From Adiantum capillus-veneris (lineage: Eukaryota > Streptophyta > Polypodiopsida > Polypodiales > Pteridaceae): a stretch of 64,000 nt of DNA. The DNA lies in NCBI GenBank assembly GCA_014529385.2, contig CM043967.1, forward strand, positions 13,390,001-13,454,000, read 5' to 3'. Below, in pieces: positions 46,951 through 58,866 of this stretch. Made by a program: the position numbers and the translations under genes. Each line of letters opens with the position of its first letter. The stretch's first letter is position 1. The notes beneath the pieces were generated by a model, which was not told where the DNA came from, did no database searches, and saw only the letters and a list, made by a program, of their open reading frames with translations.

Positions 46951-48900
46951 GAGAACTAGGAAAAAAAGTAAAACTTTTAAGATAATCTCCTTCCTCTTAT
47001 TGTCAAGTGATAAGAGGCTATTTGATGTATCCAAAGCACAAATATGCCCGGGTTAGGATTGTTTACGATGTGTTTGTGAGTTGTATGTATGACATGGTGT
47101 CTTTGAAATGTTTCTAAGTGCACTTGTTTGTCTAGTCTTAATTCTTGTGATGGTTGAAATTTTGGGGCTACACCTAAGCCTATTCTAAATCTCACAAGTA
47201 CTTAGTTTTGATTAATGCTTATTGGCAGTTTTAGTAACTTAGTTTGTGAGTGTATAGTCCACGTACTAGATTATTTGAGATTTTTTATATCTCTTTCATG
47301 TCCAATCAAAAACACATGCTCAAAGAAAGTAGGCTTGCTCTCCATTGAAATTGTGTGCATGTTTTGTGAGAGGCATTTTAAAGCAGGCTGAGGTAGCCAT
47401 GGAGGAGTTGCTACCAATGATCAAGTGAGTTGCAGTTCTTTGCCGAGTTCTGCATCATTCATCTTCTTTTGTGAAGGTCATGCTTTCAATTGCTGACAAG
47501 GGTGACAGGGACAGTGCAATTTCCAGTGAGAAAGATAAACAAATAAATTTTTTTACTTCGGAAGACGGGATTTCATGGTTTGCAAATGCCATCTCCAATG
47601 TAATTGGCTCACAAGGGTTTCTTTCTCGGTCTTAAAGCATAATCCATCAAGTAACTCCGTCACTAGGGAGTACATCTCTAAAGGATCCAATGGTCATTTT
47701 AATGGGAATATTTAAAGGACTTTTGAACATTATATCAAATTTTGTAGCATGTCTAGAAACGTTCATAATCAGCCATTTGAGGCTCTCACTATGACAAAGA
47801 TGATGAAGAGAACACACGGAGGCAAAATGAAGTTAGTGGCTACTACTCTAACGATGGAGATGGTGAGGGGGATTTGACGAGCCCTCTACTTTTATGACAT
47901 AGCAGTGGCCATTGGGATGAATCAGATCTACGCAAGCTATGTGTCTAGGATAGATTCCAAAGATGTTGAAAAAGCTTCACATCAAGCTGTACCCACTAGC
48001 ATAGCACCCCAACATGGAGGTTTTGTGGGTGCAATCAAGAGCAGAGGCATTGGAGGCTGTTGGAAGTCGGATTGGAAAATTGATGCATGATTGTAAGTTA
48101 GTAGATGTCCAACATAAAGTGGATGTAGTTGATCCAACTATCTCTCACTTTTGGAGAGTTGATACTGACATAAAGAATTGACTAGCCATTATTGATTTTG
48201 AGATTTTTAAGCTTCTTCTCTCTCCCTATCATGAGAGGTACGTTTTTTCTACAAACCTAGTTTAACATGAGGGTTTGATCTTTAAGGATTTTTTCTATGT
48301 CCTTTTCTCTTTCCACAACTCACACTAGAGTCTTATAGAAATTGATCAAACATGCTTCATATTGAACTCCTTTGAGGGACACCATGGAATGGCTACATTG
48401 TAAGTAGTTGTCCAATAGTTAAGTCGGTGCTCCCACTTTTTTTTTTCTAAAAGTCTTTGCTTAATCGTATTGCTTAAGCTAGTGGTTTGGATCTTTGTGT
48501 AGTCGGCCTGATTCAAGACTAATAGATGCAATTGATCAATATCCTCCCATCAAAAAGCTCATGGATTACATTTAGATCTTAAATGTGACAGTATGCTGTT
48601 GGTATGTTGTAAAGTAAATACTTGTTTGTACAATGAATTAATGCTTCCCCTGGTGTTTTGTTAACCCCCCTTGCAAGAGGAGTCTTTCTCATGTGGTTGG
48701 AGAGTGGTCACAAATGCAAAGCTAGTGGGGTATATGCATTAATAGGTGGACTTACTACCTATGTCCTGCGCACCACTAGCAAGGTGATACCTACCACCCA
48801 AATATAAAGCTGGAGGGACACTTTTGTGTGAATAAAATAATAGAATTTTCAAAAAAGAGAGAGGTGCGTGCAGTGATCCAAGGTTGTTACAAGAATTTTC
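46951..48900. other. Unassigned region with coding-like scraps
   Basis: The + strand around 47,470-47,635 is open (ADKGDRDSAISSEKDKQ, then EDGISWFANAISN), and 47,905-48,090 is open (AIGMNQIYASYVSRIDSKDV). I do not recognise either piece. They may be decayed parts of a retroelement, because they follow the copia pol remnant. The rest shows nothing. Confidence 0.35.
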
Positions 48901-48904
<4 letters not shown>

Positions 48905-48939
<35 letters not shown>

Positions 48940-49004
48940 ATGCGCCCTCTCTCCTTCTATGTAGAAGCTTACGCCTATGCACCTTGCTTTCATACATAAC
49001 CCCC

Positions 49005-49086
<82 letters not shown>
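48905..49086. repeat. (CT)n, (CT)n and (CA)n microsatellites
   Basis: CT run 48,905-48,936, then 70 bp of unique sequence, CT run 49,008-49,045 that passes directly into a CA run 49,045-49,086. Confidence 0.97.
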
Positions 49087-49088
<2 letters not shown>

Positions 49089-50029
49089 CCAATCCCTTAG
49101 ATGTTTCTTGTAATTTTTGGATAGGCTACTTTGTCATCCTCTTTCCACCTCTCAAACACTCACAGAATATTGGCAATTGTTCTAGTTGAGGATGCTATAA
49201 ATTTAACGGTTAGCACATGCCTTTGTTTTGGTTGAGTCATGTCCAGCTCATGCAAACAAAGTGTAAAGCAAATAAAAATCACACATATTGTGAGAGTCAA
49301 AGAAAGGGGAGCTAGAATAAAAAGTTCAATGAAAGCATTGAAAAGTTACTACATAGGTGATCAAGTGTTTCATGCATTGCATAGAGGGCCTTAACAACGA
49401 GGCAAAGGGGGGAAACATCAGCAACATTCTAAAGTATTGAGAATTTGAAAGGCCTAAAAATTCAATCTATAGGAGCTGATGTTTGCAGTGATGAGCAGAG
49501 GGCTTTGATAAGTGGAATGCATTTGACACTGCCAAGGCAATGAAGAGGACAAAAAGCATGACACATTTGTTTATTAAATGGGAAATTATCATGATGATTA
49601 TGAGTTCCACAAGCATGAAACCAAATAAAGACGCCATATTGAGGCTTCTTGATATACATCAAAGGAGTTTTATGTAGCTAGATCTTAGTTGAACCATAAT
49701 CATACATAACTACTATTGAATTTGTGTGAGTGACAACCATACACAAACAATGCAATTACATAGAAAGTGAAAGCCTGAGTGGTGACCTTTTGGACTCACA
49801 ATACACACACATCACCCAACAAAAATGACGTGTGTTGAAAGCGTATTGCACAAAAAGTGTTTGAGAAACACTTGATCCATCTTCTTGAGCAACCTCAGGT
49901 TTGTTCTGACTTCTTGAGCAAAAAAAAAGTTTATTTTCATTGTTATGGCACTGCTTTGATTGTCCTTCAATTGAATCTAGTAGCTAAATAATAGTTTATT
50001 GCTTTAGACCTAGTAACTACAAATGTCAG
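49087..50029. other. Stretch with no identified gene
   Basis: AT-rich sequence with stops in all frames. Open stretches are all under 70 codons and without familiar motifs. No repeats were seen beyond short A runs. Confidence 0.5.
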
Positions 50030-50495
50030 ATAGGTAGATAGCTCTACATGCTCCCCCTCTTAGGGATTGGTACCAAGATTGGTAGCTACCACTGTGATTC
50101 TTATAATTACCAATCAAAAAATGGTAGCTTCCATGGTAAAGGTAGCCACTAGTATGATAATTCTTGCCACCAATTTTCCTTGGTGTTCTTGGTAGATTGG
50201 TAGATACAACTATCAACCTGATAGTTTACGAGTCTCATATACTTGCTAGTTGCCCTTCAATGGGGCAAGGGAGAGTCAATACAATAAAAAAATATCTATC
50301 ACATGGGCTCATTATTAGGGATTATTTTATTCTATATGTTCTCACATTTTTATATATAGAAGGCTGTTGACAAAATTAACTTGAAAATATTTACAGCTTG
50401 ATTAGGAAAAGGATCCCTTTTATTGTTGAAAAATTCACAACTAAGGGATTTTATAAATAGACCTTGGCGATATATAGACTTTACATATAGTGAAC

Positions 50496-50534
<39 letters not shown>

Positions 50535-51085
50535 CAAGTAGCTACCATGGTAGTCCCGGGAAAGGTAGCTACCACTATGATAGTGATAGCTAGCAATATG
50601 ATATTTTTATAGTGGAAGGTACAAGTGTTCCTTTGTAGAAGTATAATATTTTTACAATGGTAGCTATAAGTGTTCCATGGTAGTACTTGTAGACTAATAG
50701 CTAACATTGTCAGCTTGGTACCTACCACTAGCCATTAATCTTCTAATACTAGTCCTCACAGATACCAATCTAATAGTGGTAGTTACCAGTCTGCATGTTG
50801 GCCGCTCTAGTGGATTGGTAGCTACCGCTATCAACCTCCTAGCTACCATGCTAGTCCCGATAAAGGTAGACACCAATATGATATTTGTAGTACCAGTTTG
50901 CCATGGTAGTCTTGGTGGACTGGTAGTGACCACTGCCAACCTAGTAACTATTAGTCTCATAGTGCTAGCTACCATGCTAGTTTTAGAAAAGGTAGCTACC
51001 ACATTGGTAGCTACTACCAATATAATAGTGGTATAATTGTAGCTACCAATATTCCATGGTATTACTAGTAGCTACCACTAGTACT
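50030..51085. repeat. Domain of degenerate TGGTAGCTACCA repeats
   Basis: The 12-bp palindrome TGGTAGCTACCA and one- or two-base variants occur dozens of times, spaced irregularly and linked by AATATGATAG-like sequence. A longer unit, CTAGCTACCATGCTAGT followed by AAAGGTAGCTACCA, recurs at about 50,545, 50,848 and 50,966. Chance open frames on both strands (about 108 codons) come from the repeat and are probably not genes. A 36-bp poly-C run interrupts the domain at 50,497-50,532, next to a poorly repetitive stretch (about 50,240-50,496). Confidence 0.8.
50497..50532. repeat. Poly-C homopolymer (36 bp)
   Basis: Uninterrupted C run preceded by TGAACA. On the minus strand it is a long G run followed by TGTTCAC, the arrangement of a polypurine tract and LTR start, but no matching LTR was found. 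Confidence 0.9.
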
Positions 51086-52957
51086 CTAGAAGGAATTAGT
51101 TTTACAATACTATTCTTGCATGCAAGGGTGCTATCAAGACTTTATTGATCAAAAACATCTTGCCTAGGCTATCGCCAAATGACAAAGTTTGCGCCATCAA
51201 AATTTTTGATATAGTACTCTTCTCTTTTTGAAGCACTACTCACAGCCATGATTAAGAGAATAGGAGCAAAAGCTCAACCAAAATGTAGTAGAATCACTGT
51301 GTAAGAACAACTAGAAGTGCCAAGAACACATAAAACAGACTCGCATAAAAAATCCGGTAGAGTCTCCTTTGTATGAGGAGTCAGAACTCAACTCAAAAAT
51401 GCATAAACTACTAAAAAGAACAATCACTGGGCATATACTGCACAAACCAATGCTGTGTGACCACCAACTCAGCGTCAAAAGCACAAAAAACCGTCTAGAT
51501 ACATGTCCTATGGTGAGGGTATCGTAACGGAGAACTCCAGCTACTTGTATCACCGAAGGTATCTCAACATTCAAGAATACTCCAGCTCAAAGAAAACCTC
51601 ACGCTATTGAACCTTCAAAGGCTAATGCAAACACAATAGGCCTAGCCACAGTCTCAAAAAGGGCTCTTCCGGTTCGAGTCTCAGAAACGGCTGGGAAAAA
51701 TTAACCAAATAGCCAAAAATTGCTCCACACGAAGTACAATGGGTAGTGTCCGCACCTCAATGTAGATGAGTGAACCGCACTCAAACAGGCACCAAGAACT
51801 GCAGCATGCATTAAAAGTGATCCTTGCAGGGATATCTTCTCGCAAAAGAGCTCAGTAGCACTAGATGTGCTCACACAAAAATGCATCTGTCCATAGAGAA
51901 ACTCTACAAAAAGACTGTTCAAATCACCTGAAAAAGTGCTATGTCTAGAAACCTAGAGAATTTGTGTGTAAACGGGTTTAAAATCCCCCATAACTATAAC
52001 CCGCGTGTCGATGTCGCTATGTGCCGATTTCCATCGTCGGGTAAAAATGTGCTAGTCGAATAGCTGTCAAAGGTGTCGTAGCCAAAAACCATGCCATAAA
52101 GCGTGATCAATGCACTTGGTGCCGATGCCGGGTGTCACTCCTCTATGGTAGAGGCACCTCACCCATGCGCGTGGCAAGCACAATCATCCATAGGAAAATG
52201 CATGACCACGGGAACGCTCGATGATGATCACGGTCGGATGCCAAAACTCCGTTGCAATAAGAGGTGATGTCGAGGTGACGCCGAATTGCAAGAATCAGTG
52301 TCGAAAACAATGTGCCGGTGTGGAGCGATAAATCGTTGATGTCGAGGAGTCGGAGCTTTCTCTCTCTGCCTGAGAGTGATGACGATGTCAATGTTGATGT
52401 TGCCTTCCATCGTCGGACGAAAGCCTCCGGTGCCGAGGTGATGAGGCACCTCCCTGCTCTCTCTATCTCACTTGCTCGCTCTCTTTTGAGAAAATCCTCT
52501 CTCACAAAACTCGGTCGCTCTCTCTCACTCTTTTGCTTTCACTCACACTCGCTCGCTTTCACTTTTACTCACTCTCTTTCACAAGCTCAAGCTGCCCGGG
52601 TGTAAGCGGGGTCGAGGAGAGGTTAAGGTGTTGTCGAGCGAGGCTCCAGGGCTTGGTAAGAGCCGGGGGCCGGAGGTCAAATTCATTGGTGGGAGCGGTC
52701 CCTTGCACACATACAAAAGGTGTGTTAGGCTCAAAAAAAATAATATATTAAAAAAAAAAAAAAGATTCTACTATGCTGTCGAAACTTGTAGAATCTCACA
52801 AAGTTTGAAAAAACCTGACGAGATAAGAAGAGTGTGTGTATGCACCTTTTGCTAGCCACTCTTGCTTCCCTGCTTGGTTTGCTCAGTCCCTTTAGTTTCC
52901 TGTCGCTGCTCTCTTGCCTTTGACTTGGAGCTGGTTCTACAGCTCGCTACACACACA

Positions 52958-52999
<42 letters not shown>

Positions 53000-53344
53000 A
53001 CACCAACGGCTTGCCATGCTGCTTCAAGTCCTGCTGCCCGGTTCTTATGCCCTCAAAATTCCTTGCTCGCTTAAGCTCTGATGCTTCGATTTGATTACTG
53101 ATCTCGGTAGCTACGTGCCATGCTCACCCTCGATTGCCTTGCAAGGTGCCGACTGTGCCCAACCTTGCTTGTTCTCCCGTTTGTTCCCAAGTTTTGCACC
53201 CGATTGCTCCTTATTTCCTTCAGTCAGCTTCAAAAAATCCCTTATTCCCTATAGAGCTTCATTTCCATGGCTTGATTGAGGTCGCTACGCACGCGGGTAG
53301 GGGAGCGGAGATGTCGGGACTGCATGTGCTCTGATACCACTTGA
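51086..53344. other. No gene identified; probable interior of a minus-strand retroelement in its right part
   Basis: No recognisable protein. Open stretches up to 120 codons (52,143-52,505, both strands) are Arg/Ser-rich and arise from CT- and CG-rich sequence. From about 52,590 to 53,340 the sequence lies inside the minus-strand element whose LTR is at 53,345-53,520. It has a TG microsatellite at 52,959-52,993 and a minus-strand primer-site sequence next to that LTR (+ GCTCTGATACCA, 53,328-53,339). Confidence 0.45.
52959..52993. repeat. (TG)n microsatellite
   Basis: About 17 TG units preceded by ACACACAA, so the left edge can pair with the run. Confidence 0.95.
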
Positions 53345-53520
53345 TGTTGCACGAATGGAGAGTGCAAGAGAGGGAAGGAGAAGGGGATGTAGGAGTACAT
53401 AGTTCTTTGGTGGAGCATGAGAGAGTAATCCACTCTGTCCTCCTTATTACCTTTATGAACAAAGAATAAGTGGGTGGTCACCCACCCACCCATAACCGGC
53501 CATGGGCCTGAAGCCCAACA
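53345..53520 (-). mobile_element. Short LTR (176 bp) with initiator-Met primer site
   Basis: Begins TGTTGCACG and ends GCCCAACA, with a 5-bp inverted terminus (TGTTG/CAACA). On the minus strand it is followed, after five bases, by TGGTATCAGAGCACATG, a strong initiator-methionine primer-binding site. It is therefore the 5' LTR of a minus-strand element. The small size is typical of TRIM-like or some copia elements. The second LTR was not found toward lower coordinates, so the element is truncated or solo with part of its leader. Confidence 0.75.
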
Positions 53521-55579
53521 ATTTGAAGACTAGGGATAGTGTCTAACTTTGGTGCAAGAAAGGGGTGAAAAAAGCATGGTTTTCTAATGAGCCAAGAAGG
53601 CAAAGAGGGCAAGCAAAGCAAAAGAAAGCAGTGAGAAGAGAAGAAAACAAGTTATGAGAATATATGATTTCATTGTATGTTACATGTGTTGTGAAGATAG
53701 CGAGCAAGAAGAGGCTTCACAAGATTTAGTTCTATAGAGGACATTGAAGCAGAAAAGAAGCAAACAAAGGGAAATTTAGTTCTATAGAGGACATTGAAGC
53801 AGCAAAGAAGCAAACCTGTGAGTGAAGTCACAAGATGTTGAAGGAGAAGTGGATGCCATCAATGATAATAAAGATTGAGCCATTTGTTTTTGAACTTGAA
53901 AATAAGAGTTGGTGGCCTAGAGGAGGAACAAGATGAAAACAAAATTCAAGACCGTGAAAACTAAACTTAGAAGGTCATAATGTTGTTGCACTTTGAAAAA
54001 TGAGTTCAGGTAGTTTGAATTTAGCTGGACCCTATAAATTAAATTAGGTAGTCAAATTTCAAGAAATAAGAATTCATTAACCTAAAAATAATGCGGTAAA
54101 TCAAAATCAATCCAAAAGCACTAAAAACCACTCTTCATGAATTCAAATCGAATACGTATACTAGAACTTTTGAATCTAAAACCAAAGCGAGCATGAGGAT
54201 TGGAGAGATTCTCCTAAATCTTTGAATCAAGAATCATGTTTCAATTTGAATTTGATTTCAAATTAGTGTCGGTCGTGATTCTTGAAGTGGAATAAATCGA
54301 TGGATCTTGAATTTCGATGAGGAGTTTGCACCTCAAACTTGATCAACTTAAAGTGCATTTTTGAGATGAAATGAGTCCAAGCAGGCCATTATTTGGTTTT
54401 TGCAAGAAGCCACCTAAATTATTGATTTGAGAAATATCAAAGCATGCATAAGCAACTATGTGTTAGGGTTGAAGTGGATCTAGGTTTTTGTATCCTATGC
54501 TCTCCACTTAAGGCTTGCATATAGTCTTTGTTCACTATGGTGCACTGAATGTGAGGGTGAACATTTCTAAGTGATTCATAATCTTAAAATGGATAAGAAG
54601 AAGAAGAAAAATTGCTCTGTTTGTCAAAAACATGGAAACTATGCAAAACGTGTAAGCATTGTTACAAGTAGGAATCTTGCTTTGTCAAGTATTGCATGCC
54701 AAAATTGTGGAAGGGCTTCTACAAAATAATAAAGGTTGAACCTTTGTATTTTGAATGAAAAAATTTGGCAATCAATGAATGGTTACAACAAGAGTGTGTG
54801 TGTGTGAGAGAGAGAGTGTGTGTGCACATGCGCGTGCATGTAGAGGGCAAGCCTCAACTATCCCTTTTTAGAATTGGCCTTGGACCAATCGTTTTTGACC
54901 AAGGACTACTTCTTTGATTAGGTGTGGCAGGTGTGGCCCCCCAAGGTCGGTTGTGCAAAGAGAGATTGAGAGAGGTGTTGTGTGAGTGGAAGACAATGAA
55001 TTGGATAGTGTGGGGTGATTGGGCATGTTTGTGGTGTTGTAGCAAGTGGGTACGTGTATGGTTGTGTGCAAATGGGGGTTTTCTTGCAGACTTGTGTTGT
55101 GTTTGAAGGTGAGATCTAGTGGACTAGAGTGATGTGTATATCCTAGGCTACAGAGAAGCAGTTTGTTTGTGTTTTGGGTATGTTCCACTTTCCCCCTTTC
55201 CAACCTCTGGTGCCCCCACAAAGGAGTGCACTGATGCTCCTATTTGAAGGTAAAGAGAGTATTTTGGTGATGGTGGAAATGCAAGTTTTAAAGAGCAGGT
55301 GATGTTGAGGATGGCGCATGGTCGAGATTTCTAGTTTCCACTGGGGTTGAAGACGTAGAAGTATGGCTATAGGATTACAATTTGTTCCTTCTAGAAAGCA
55401 GATTGTCGAGAGAAGAGGAAGTGGCCCAAGCTTTCCCACTCCTGGTTTGTGGAAGAGGGAAGCTATGGTACGACGAGCTGTGCTATGAAGAAAATATGAG
55501 TTGGAAAGCTTTGGAAATAGATTTTTGGTGCAAGTTTGTGCCAAGTGTATAGCTTGATGAGGTGAAGCAAAACTCAATG
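53521..55579. other. Stretch with no identified gene
   Basis: A 50-bp tandem duplication (53,724-53,773 and 53,774-53,816) repeats ATTTAGTTCTATAGAGGACA. A GT/GA compound microsatellite lies at about 54,795-54,828. A short Lys-rich piece with CSVCQKHGNYAK near 54,620 recalls a zinc knuckle, but too little remains. Open frames up to 144 codons on the minus strand (55,143-55,577) have no familiar motif. They lie opposite a + strand that leads into a gypsy gag remnant, so they are probably shadows. Confidence 0.5.
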
Positions 55580-56225
55580 GTTTGAAGTAGATCTTGGATG
55601 GGGATTTCCAGATGTTTGAGTGGGAGTTTAGGGCTCTTTTGAGTTAGCTCATAAAGGTAACTATTGTAGAGGATGTTGATTTTTTGAAATTAAGCAATTT
55701 TATGGAGTGCTTGCATGCGGATGTTCGTGATAAAGTGGAAGTCGAGGGGCCCGTCTCATATGCCAAGGTGATGAAGAACATAGGTTTTAAGAAAGATGTT
55801 TTCTACAAGAGAAGCATGAAGGTCCCAATGGATTTGTGTAGGAATATAAAATTTCCTTTACATAATTGAAAGTGTCATGTGGTCGAATACTATGATGGGT
55901 TCGTACTATTTTGGAATGTCATTCTAGATGACCACTAGGACACAACGGAGGAGGTAGAGAGTAGTGAGCCTTCAAGCACTAGTGATGAGTTGGTGCAACA
56001 CCAAGTGGTGGTTTATGTGTATCAAAAGTTGTTCAACTGCCAAAGGGAGCTTTGCCAACAAATGTGATCCCTACCATCGCTCAAAGCTACAAACCATGGA
56101 GAGATGATCAGTTTAGGTCAAGGAAATGTATCAATCAACATTGACGGCCATCAATTTCCTCACCAATTTTATGTAATGGCAGACACAGATCTTAATGAAG
56201 CATTCGTATTAGCACTAGGCTAGTA
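55580..56225 (+). pseudogene. Ty3/gypsy gag tail and protease remnants
   Basis: At about 55,650-55,868 the + strand reads VEDVDFLKLSNFMECLHADV then RDKVEVEGPVSYAKVMK, resembling the end of a plant gypsy capsid where the final helices lead to a basic linker. At 56,115-56,221 it reads GNVSINIDGHQFPHQFYVMA then DLNEAFVLALG, resembling the second half of a retropepsin with its I/V-L-G ending. The intervening active-site part is corrupted. Together they suggest one element on the + strand, possibly the same one that supplies the integrase at 58,867. Confidence 0.6.
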
Positions 56226-58322
56226 ATAGGACACTTTTATGTCCTGTTAAGTGACTATTTTTCTTGAATCACTTGAAGTGTTTGAAAATGAATTTCTAGG
56301 TGCTATATATCCACAAAGTTGCCTTATGATCTGAAAAAAACTTGACTTTTTTTTGCAATATTGATCTCACCCTTAACCTTACTCTTGTACAACGTTTCTA
56401 AACCTAAGCTATGTTAATAAACGGCTTTTGTTTTTGACTTTTTCTCAAAGTTTCACAACTATACCACTCTAAAGTACATGTTTTCATTGCTAGAGGATTA
56501 GCCTTAGTAGTTATCAACATGTTTTGATACTTCCAGAGAGAATTAAGTGTTAAGGTTGAAAGTTATGACCAAATTACAAGTTTTGCCTAATCCTTTTTTT
56601 TTTTTGCCAAAGTTAGCACTTTTATGATTTTTTTGGTGACTTTCTTGATATCGAAATGTAATTTTGATTGTGTAAGTGGCATGTGTAACATAAACCTAAT
56701 CTTCCTTCTGTTTTGGGGAGCCTAATACCCTGTATATGATGATGGTTGAGTTTTTCAATCGCAGAAGAATACGAGACATTCTAGTGTAGCAAGTATAGAT
56801 TTCTCAGTATTGCTAGTTTCTTAAGCCGATTGTGTGTATTTGCAGGTATTAACCATACCCAATAATAAACTTCAAATTTGGATAGATATTGAGTAGTTTC
56901 TATGGGATTCTAGAGGTCATAATGCTAAACCCAATTTTTTCATGTTTGTTGTATTTAGCACTTCATCATTGTTCCCAAGGCTCCACTTGGTGAGAGATCC
57001 ATTATTATTTTGAAATTCTCCATGGCTCCTTTCGAATCCAAAGGCTTAAAGGGAACTAAGAAGGTTCCACTTAGTAAGAGATCCATTATTATATTGACAT
57101 GCTCCATGTCTCCTTTTGAATCCAAAGGCCCAAATGGAACTAAGAAAACATGTATATAGTATCTATATTGAATGTGACTATAGAAACTTTGATGATAGGT
57201 CCACAGAATGGCAAAAATCCAAGATTTTGTAGATATTTTTTCCAAAAAAGAAAATAGTGAGGCAAAAACAACCACATGTTTTGATCACCAACCCATTGAA
57301 GTTAACGAGGAATTTTGTCTCATATTCTATAAAAATCCCCAATCTCATTTATATGCAATCAATGTAAGAAATGGCGGTTTGGAAAAAATGGATTGGCCCA
57401 TCAACTTTGGAGGCTTGTTGTGACCAAGAGATTATAAATTTTACAAGTTTCTCATTTTTTCTATATGTAGTAGTCCTTGAACTATAAGCTCATGAAAGGA
57501 TTTCCAAAATGGGTGGCTCTACTATGGTTTGGAAAAAAAATTCAAAACCCTAAAAGGACACTTTTATGTCCTGTTAGGTTACCAAACTAGTGCTCATTAG
57601 GTGTACGCTGGATGCAAACTTACAAAGTATTTTTAGATTGGCAAGAAGGAACCTTAAAGTTCAAGCTGAATGAAATCTCTTATGTCACTCTGCTGGCACA
57701 AAGTGATCATATCTGGGATGCACAGAAAACTAGCTCTGAGAGATCTCTCCAAGAAGGTTAAAGTAGAAATGAGACTAATTTTGTTCTACCTAGGCTATAC
57801 ATACCCGGGCTTCTTGATTCATTTACTCTCAAACTCCATGGTTAGTCCTAATAGACTGCATAGTATACTTTCCTTTTGAAAATTTCATCGTTTGGATTCC
57901 GATTTCTCCTTTTTGACAAATTCAACAAATCAGGCATTGCCGATCTAATTTAGGCTTTCCATCATCGTCGTCAAAATTGAACAAGATTTGACATGCTCAT
58001 ATGCATGTAGTAAGAACATAAATCTAGCATAAAATCCATAGAGGATTTCATCGAGCGGTTAACAATGGTCCATCCTAACTTTTTGGCTACATGTAGTGTG
58101 GGAACCAAGAATTCTATGGGCAATATGGCATTAATCCCAAACACAAAACTAAAAGGTTTTGTATCTAGTTTTGTTTTGTATGGTAGCCAATATGCCCAAA
58201 GAGATGAATGTAGCTTCTAGTCCCGTTTTTCTCTCGCCTCATCTACAATTTTGATGAGCAAAATACAAATGTGTTTGTGCTCTTTGCTTGTCTGTTTTCT
58301 TGAGAGTGATATGGCGGTGACT
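56226..58322. other. AT-rich stretch with a two-copy 84-bp repeat; no gene identified
   Basis: Contains an 84-bp tandem repeat (56,976-57,146). The phrase AGGACACTTTTATGTCCTGT occurs twice (about 56,228 and 57,556). An open stretch at 57,208-57,423 (+) is unrecognised. I see no RNA gene or other protein. Confidence 0.5.
56976..57146 (-). repeat. 84-bp (28-codon) tandem repeat, two copies
   Basis: The unit around GAGATCCATTATTAT recurs after exactly 84 bp with modest divergence. On the minus strand both copies stay open and encode related 28-residue units (LVPFGPLDSKGDMEHVNIIM and LVPFKPLDSKGAMENFKIIM plus eight residues each). This in-frame similarity hints at former coding sequence. Confidence 0.75.
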
Positions 58323-58800
58323 TTAAATGAAGCACCATCCTGTGATTGAGAGATCAAGACAATATCATCTCGGTGCCCTTGATGATTTTTGCACATAACG
58401 AGGTCTGATCGTGAACCTTGGGAAAACCAAGGTCATGATCTTCCACACATACAAAGGAGTTAGACATGACACAATTTTCATAGCAGTGGGAGGGAGAGCA
58501 AAGGTGGTAGAGTCATATGTATATCTAGGGGCTACCTTCACCAGTCCCCCTAGGTGATTCACCATGGCTCAAGCTGCCACAAATAGGCTCATCAAAGGAT
58601 ATGCATTATTGGCTATGCTAGAGCGGAGATGCTACTTAGCACAATTTCAGCAGTCTCGCACCAAAGGGTGGCCCTTCGACACTTTGTTGACATTGGCTAT
58701 AATATATGCTGCTGCAATGTGCGCTCTAGGCCTATCAACAGACACCTCGACCCAAATAGAGACCTCTTTTTGTCTTGCTATATCTTAACATGTCCTTCCG
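58323..58800 (+). pseudogene. LINE reverse transcriptase fragment
   Basis: The + strand reads ALDDFCT, a stop, RGLIVNLGKTKVMIF, then VVESYVYLGATFTSP and MAQAATNRLIKGYALLAMLE. It continues with RTKGWPFDTLLTLAIIYAAA and QIE. This is the region directly after the catalytic box of a non-LTR reverse transcriptase (LNL-GKTK motif, then YLG). A degenerate DMA near 58,310 may be the catalytic box itself. Only this fragment is present. It is a different LINE family from the one at 11,250-15,158. Confidence 0.85.
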
Positions 58801-58866
58801 TGAAAACCCATCTCTGAAAAGACTTTCTTCATTGACTTACATGCTATAGATAGTGATGCAAATACA

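Noticed and set aside
50694-51036. Two opposite ORFs of about 108 codons with Val/Thr-rich repeats
   Set aside because: Both arise from the TGGTAGCTACCA repeat domain; no start context, no domain, frame broken outside the repeats.
51656-51700. tRNA gene or tRNA-derived SINE (GGTTCGAGTCTC resembles a B box)
   Set aside because: No A box at the right distance, no cloverleaf stems, no target duplication or tail that I could find.
52143-52605. 120- and 97-codon ORFs on opposite strands
   Set aside because: They overlap each other, are Arg/Ser/Leu-rich from CT-rich sequence, and show no motif.
55143-55577. 144-codon minus-strand ORF
   Set aside because: No recognisable domain. The + strand leads into a gypsy gag remnant, so this is most likely an antisense chance frame.
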